The position numbers and the translations under genes are program-made. From Helicobacter didelphidarum (GTDB lineage Bacteria > Campylobacterota > Campylobacteria > Campylobacterales > Helicobacteraceae), in assembly GCF_003364195.1 (NCBI RefSeq), contig NZ_NXLQ01000012.1, positions 1 through 59,691 of the forward strand: a stretch of 59,691 nt of DNA, read 5' to 3'. Under the pieces are notes generated by a model that was not told the DNA's origin, made no database searches, and saw only the letters and a program-made list of their open reading frames with translations. Positions 55,817 through 59,691 of the stretch are shown in pieces. Each line of letters begins with the position of its first letter. Position 1 is the first letter of the stretch.

Positions 55817-56689
55817 TAAAATATTGATTCAATTATCAATCAAAATGCTTTTAGTTTAAATATCCTCTCTTACAAAATAAACCAGACATCAAAAAAATTA
55901 AAAAAAGAAATTTTAAATCTTTATCAATACAAGATTCTATGCCTTAAGCTTTTAAATATCAATCAAAGTAATAGAGTATCACAGATAGCACCAATGACAG
56001 CATGTGGTAAAATGTTACTTCATATTTAGAAAAAGATTCTCATATTATATAAATTAAAGCCGATTAGTTGCTGTCTCAAGTTACTTGTCTTTCTAACTTA
56101 TCAAGCATTTATTTGTCATATATTAGCCATAAAAAATGCTAACTTATGAAATATTGCATCTTGTTAATCAATATTTTAATTGAACTTCAAAATTTGTATA
56201 ATTCCCTGCAATCAAAAGCCCTATATATTATATGTTCCCTATCATTTTACCACTGAATATAAATTTAATATTAACCCCATATGTTTCTTAGGCATTATCT
56301 ATGTAAAACTTAGGGCATAACTTCACATTAATATTCTTAATAAATAATATAACAAATATAAGTAAAAGATATATCCCATAAATGACTAACACTGCGACTA
56401 AAGTAGCTACAATATATCTTGTTTCATGGTTAATTTACTAACTTATAAAATTCAATTTGGCATTCTATTAATCAAAGAAACATTTTTGAATATTTTTTGA
56501 ATTTGAGTAAAAAAAATATACAGATAATTTAAGAAATACAACATAAAATATAATATTTTATAGTCGTTTTAAGAAAATGTAAGAAAAAAATATGTTATCA
56601 TAATATTTCTATTCTAAACGATGTTTATATTTGCATGATTTAAAATCTTCACTTTATTTGTTTATTTAGAGAAAGGAATACATAACAAT
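55817..56689. other. long intergenic region upstream of the lut operon
   Basis: About 870 bp, AT-rich, with no open frame worth calling. The right end has the lutA ribosome-binding region (GAAAGGA). No additional tRNA, repeat or riboswitch was recognised; the length leaves room for an unrecognised small RNA or regulatory DNA. Confidence 0.5.
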
Positions 56690-57424
56690 ATGGAAAAAAA
56701 ACGAGTATATTATTTCTCAACTTGTATTGGAAGCACAGCATGTGCTGATACATGTATCAATGGTATCAAACTTTTACAAAGAGAAGGCATCGAAGTAATC
56801 TTTAAACAAGATCAGACTTGTTGTGGGCAACCAAGCTATAACTCTGGTTATTATGAAGAGACAAAACAAGTCGCACTTTACAACATGAATCTCTTTAGTG
56901 AAGATATTCCAATTGTGCTTCCAAGTGGTTCTTGTGCGGGTATGTTTAAGGTAGATTATATAGAGCTTTTTGAGGGGACACAATATCATGAACAAGCAAA
57001 AAAGTTTTGTTCTCGAATCTATGAACTAAGCGAATATCTTGATAAAGAATTGAACGTAGTGTATGAAGATAAGGGTGAAAAAGTAAAGGTTACTTGGCAT
57101 AGTAACTGCCATGCCTTACGCGTAGCAAAATGCGTTGATTCTGCAAAAAAACTAATTAGAAGTCTTAAAAATGTTGAACTCATTGAATTAGAGAGAGAAG
57201 AAGAATGTTGTGGTTTTGGTGGAACATTTAGTATTAAAGAACCTGAAATCTCAAATGCAATGGTAAGTCAAAAAATTGAAGATATTAAATCTCGCAATGT
57301 TGAATATCTGATTGCTGGAGATGCAGGTTGTTTGCTAAATATAAGTGGTGCAATGAGAAAACAAGGTGTAAATGTTAAATACATGCATCTGTATGACTTT
57401 CTAGCAACAAGAATTGGATTGTAA
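56690..57424 (+). CDS. lutA: LutA-type (Fe-S)-binding lactate oxidation subunit
   Basis: LutA is part of the LutABC iron-sulfur complex that oxidises L-lactate to pyruvate. The 244-residue protein carries two CCG domains: DQTCCGQPSYNSGYY and EREEECCGFGGTFSI, with further cysteines in SGSCAGM and GDAGCLLNISG. The chain starts YYFSTCIGSTACADTC, also typical. lutB follows 10 bp later and lutC overlaps lutB. No lactate permease gene is adjacent in this window. Confidence 0.94.
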   Translation: MEKKRVYYFSTCIGSTACADTCINGIKLLQREGIEVIFKQDQTCCGQPSYNSGYYEETKQVALYNMNLFSEDIPIVLPSGSCAGMFKVDYIELFEGTQYHEQAKKFCSRIYELSEYLDKELNVVYEDKGEKVKVTWHSNCHALRVAKCVDSAKKLIRSLKNVELIELEREEECCGFGGTFSIKEPEISNAMVSQKIEDIKSRNVEYLIAGDAGCLLNISGAMRKQGVNVKYMHLYDFLATRIGL

Positions 57425-57434
57425 GGGGGATAAT

Positions 57435-58886
57435 ATGAGTGATATAGGAATAAAGACTAAAGATGAGTTTCATCATGCAATCAATGGAAATCTTAACGAT
57501 AAGCAATTAAGGGCAAATCTCAAAAATGCAATGGATACACTCAAAAATAATCGTAAGAATCTTATCAATGCAAGATTCTATGATTGGGAAAGTCTGCGCA
57601 ATAAAGGCAAGGAGATAAAACAAAAAAATCTCCGACAACTTGATATTTTACTTGAACAATTTGAGGCAAATGCTGTAAGAAATGAAATTAAAGTTCATTG
57701 GGCAAAAGACGGTGACGAAGCAAATGAAATCATTTATAATCTTATGGTTAAGAAAAATGTTAAAAAGATTCTCAAAGGCAAGTCAATGGCGAGCGAGGAA
57801 ATGCATTTAAATCATTTTTTAACACAAAAAGGATTTCAAGCAATCGAGACAGATTTAGGTGAAGTTATTATCCAATTGCTTGATGAGCCACCTGTTCATA
57901 TAGTTACTCCAGCTATTCATAAGAATAGGTATCAAATCGGTGAGATTTTCCACGAAAAATTAAATGCTCCTTTAGAATCTGAACCAGAAAAACTCAATGA
58001 AATCGCAAGAATTTATATGCGTAAAGAATTTGAAGAATTTAAAATGGGACTTAGTGGTGTAAATTTTGCCATTGCAAATGAAGGTGCAATCTGGCTTTTA
58101 GAAAATGAGGGAAATGGACGAATGAGTACTGCTGCACCTGATATTCATGTCGCAATTTGTGGTATTGAAAAAGTAGTGGAGTCTTTTGAAGATGCTGCCA
58201 CACTTAATGCGTTACTTATTCCATCCGCTACTGGTGCACCAGTAACCTGCTATAATAACATTATTACCTCCCCAAGACAAGATAACGAGAAAGATGGACC
58301 AAAAGAAGTCCATATTATTTTACTCGATAATAATCGCTCCAATATGCTAAAAGATCCTCATTACTATCGTTCAATGAGTTGCATTCGTTGTGGAACTTGC
58401 CTCAATCACTGTCCTGTATATGATAAAATTGGTGGACACGCATATTTAAGTGCATATCCTGGACCGATTGGTGAAGTCATAACACCTCAAATTTATGGAA
58501 TTAATAAATTTTCACCAATGCTTGATTTATGTTCGCTTTGTGGGCGGTGTAGTGAAGTTTGTCCGGTGAAGATTCCATTAGCCGAACTTATTAGAGATTT
58601 GCGAAGTGAAAGAGTTGGAGAAGGACGCAAAAATATTGTAGGTAATGATGGTAGCACGAAAAATCCTCAAGAAATTTTTGCAATGAAGCAATTTGCGAGT
58701 GCTGCAACAAATCCATCGAAGTGGAGAATGGGTATTACTATGGTAGGTAAATTCGCACCGCTTGGCAAAATGTTTGCAAACTTTATTCCGGGATTAAAAA
58801 ATTGGGTAAAATACCGAGAATTTCCTGAAATAAATGGTGGACTATATGCTCAAGTATCCAAAATGGAAGGAGTGATTTATGAGTAA
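57435..58886 (+). CDS. lutB: LutB-type iron-sulfur lactate oxidation subunit
   Basis: The 483-residue protein starts at the ATG after AAGGGGGAT; the upstream in-frame start at 57414 would overlap lutA. It has an N-terminal LUD domain (KKNVKKILKGKSMASEEMHL, TDLGEVIIQLLDEPPVHIV). Two ferredoxin-type cluster motifs follow: CIRCGTCLNHCPVY and CSLCGRCSEVCPVKIP. The C-terminal part (NPSKWRMGITMVGKFAPLGK) is the DUF3390-like end. It transfers electrons from lactate within the LutABC complex. Confidence 0.95.
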   Translation: MSDIGIKTKDEFHHAINGNLNDKQLRANLKNAMDTLKNNRKNLINARFYDWESLRNKGKEIKQKNLRQLDILLEQFEANAVRNEIKVHWAKDGDEANEIIYNLMVKKNVKKILKGKSMASEEMHLNHFLTQKGFQAIETDLGEVIIQLLDEPPVHIVTPAIHKNRYQIGEIFHEKLNAPLESEPEKLNEIARIYMRKEFEEFKMGLSGVNFAIANEGAIWLLENEGNGRMSTAAPDIHVAICGIEKVVESFEDAATLNALLIPSATGAPVTCYNNIITSPRQDNEKDGPKEVHIILLDNNRSNMLKDPHYYRSMSCIRCGTCLNHCPVYDKIGGHAYLSAYPGPIGEVITPQIYGINKFSPMLDLCSLCGRCSEVCPVKIPLAELIRDLRSERVGEGRKNIVGNDGSTKNPQEIFAMKQFASAATNPSKWRMGITMVGKFAPLGKMFANFIPGLKNWVKYREFPEINGGLYAQVSKMEGVIYE

Positions 58887-59559
58887 TTCAAAAGAATTTA
58901 TTTTGCAAAGATTACGAGATTCTAAAGCACATAATCCAAATATTCCAAATTTTGAACCTCACTATAAAGGTGCGATGAAGCTAACACATGAACTTTTGGA
59001 AGAATTTATTACCAATCATACGAATAATAAAAGTATAATTGTGCATTCAAATACAGAGAATATTTTACATGATGTAAAAGAGATTCTTAAAAATGAAGGT
59101 GCAAAAAAAGTGCTTTATAATCCTGATATTATAATAGCAAATGCGTTTGATACAAAAAGTCTTAATGATGAGAATCTATCCAATGTAGAACTTATCCCTT
59201 ATACTTACAGTGTTGATGAACATAGAGGAGAATTATTTAGTATAGACACTTCAATTGTGCAAGCACGATGCGGAGTAGCAAATATTGGTGTCATCGGCTT
59301 AAGTGCTAATCCAAATGCTCCTCGTCTCTCTTCACTCATCACAAATACTTGCATTTATCTTCTTGAGAAGCAACATATCGTAGAACACATGTTTGAGGGA
59401 ATCGAGCTTATGAAAACATATGAAAAACAATTAAGAGGTAATGATGTTTTACCAAGCAATCTTATTTTTGTTGCGGGACCATCTAGAACTGCAGATATTG
59501 AACTACAAACGGTATTTGGTGTGCATGGACCACGCAAAACTTTCGTGGTACTCTATTAA
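58879..59559 (+). CDS. lutC: LutC-type LUD domain lactate oxidation subunit
   Basis: The 226-residue LUD protein overlaps the lutB end by 8 bp. Conserved features are AGVANIGVIGLS-like QARCGVANIGVIGLSANPN, LIFVAGPSRTADIELQTVFG and the final VHGPRKTFVVLY. LutC is the third member of the complex and has no cluster of its own. The operon order lutA-lutB-lutC is the usual one. Confidence 0.94.
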   Translation: MSNSKEFILQRLRDSKAHNPNIPNFEPHYKGAMKLTHELLEEFITNHTNNKSIIVHSNTENILHDVKEILKNEGAKKVLYNPDIIIANAFDTKSLNDENLSNVELIPYTYSVDEHRGELFSIDTSIVQARCGVANIGVIGLSANPNAPRLSSLITNTCIYLLEKQHIVEHMFEGIELMKTYEKQLRGNDVLPSNLIFVAGPSRTADIELQTVFGVHGPRKTFVVLY

Positions 59560-59574
59560 AAAATAAGAAATGCC

Positions 59575-59615
59575 TTTGTTTATTAATTAGTTATTCATAA
59601 AAATTAATAAACAAA
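59575..59615 (+). terminator. 14-bp perfect inverted repeat after lutC
   Basis: TTTGTTTATTAATT (59575-59588) and AATTAATAAACAAA (59602-59615) are perfectly complementary around a 13-nt loop, 15 bp after the lutC stop. The stem is AT-rich with no following T-run, so it may be a terminator or a regulator-binding palindrome. Confidence 0.5.
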
Positions 59616-59691
59616 TAATAGCCACTTTTAATTATCTTATGAACACAAGAATTGTGTTGCAACAAAAAATATTCTTTAATACATAAAGTAT

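Noticed and set aside
1-59691. CRISPR arrays, insertion sequences and rRNA genes
   Set aside because: No regularly spaced repeats, transposase motifs or rRNA signatures were seen on either strand.

Overview
The window looks like an AT-rich chromosomal segment of a Helicobacter-type campylobacterotan. The evidence is the gene content and order: fabZ-lpxA-clpX-mreB-mreC, secG-frr-pyrE, prfB followed by a degenerate TrpC-like gene, a short-type Pgi, PseI, LutABC, and many small beta-barrel outer-membrane proteins ending in aromatic residues. I remember several of these neighbourhoods from H. pylori. McrBC, a two-partner secretion locus and many lineage-specific OMPs suggest an enterohepatic-type species rather than H. 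pylori. Species assignment is inference. I see no rRNA, CRISPR array, insertion sequence or prophage.

Layout. 1-6156, minus strand: end of an S4 RNA-binding gene, two OMPs flanking a YejA-like peptide-binding protein, a Dus enzyme and a doubtful small ORF. 6959-10094: a complete amino-acid (cystine-type) ABC importer with two tandem binding proteins. 10349-13344: ubiE, recO and a membrane glycosyltransferase-like gene that starts at an (AT)9 tract. 13428-17910: MetQ-like protein, YggS, PseI and threonine ammonia-lyase. 18409-22089: McrB/McrC restriction pair. 22311-29047: OMP, prfB, TrpC-like gene, miaA, pgi, ispG. 29168-30529: a plus-strand array of very small membrane-protein genes. 30552-40973, minus strand: a two-partner secretion locus (TpsA, four OMP paralogues, TpsB). 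41308-43221: two proteins of uncertain function, one with a FliK-like C-terminus. 43565-48135: lipid A/fatty acid, ClpX and cell-shape genes. 48383-53656: nth, a MATE exporter, pssA, an unrecognised gene and a DUF779 gene. 53953-55816: secG-frr-pyrE and a tRNA-Arg. 56690-59559: lutABC.

How the parts fit. Housekeeping blocks alternate with surface and defence modules. Surface variation is the main theme: OMPs are scattered and arrayed, TpsB would export TpsA, PseI feeds pseudaminic acid used on flagellins or surface glycans, and the 11.8-kb membrane gene appears switchable by slippage. McrBC is the only recognised defence system.

Best leads. (1) The 29.2-30.4 kb array holds at least seven short genes for 35-69 aa membrane peptides. 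They carry strong ribosome-binding sites, overlapping start/stop codons and near-perfect internal duplications. I cannot assign them to a known family. (2) The (AT)9 tract puts the best ATG out of frame with a 500-residue membrane protein, so this copy is probably switched off. (3) The tRNA-Arg has A19 and U56 in place of the universal G19-C56 pair, and anticodon GCG. (4) The last codons and stop of TpsA lie inside a duplicated 48-bp OMP leader, so its original C-terminus may have been replaced. (5) Four exported proteins in the first 8 kb carry very long N-terminal extensions supported by good ribosome-binding sites.
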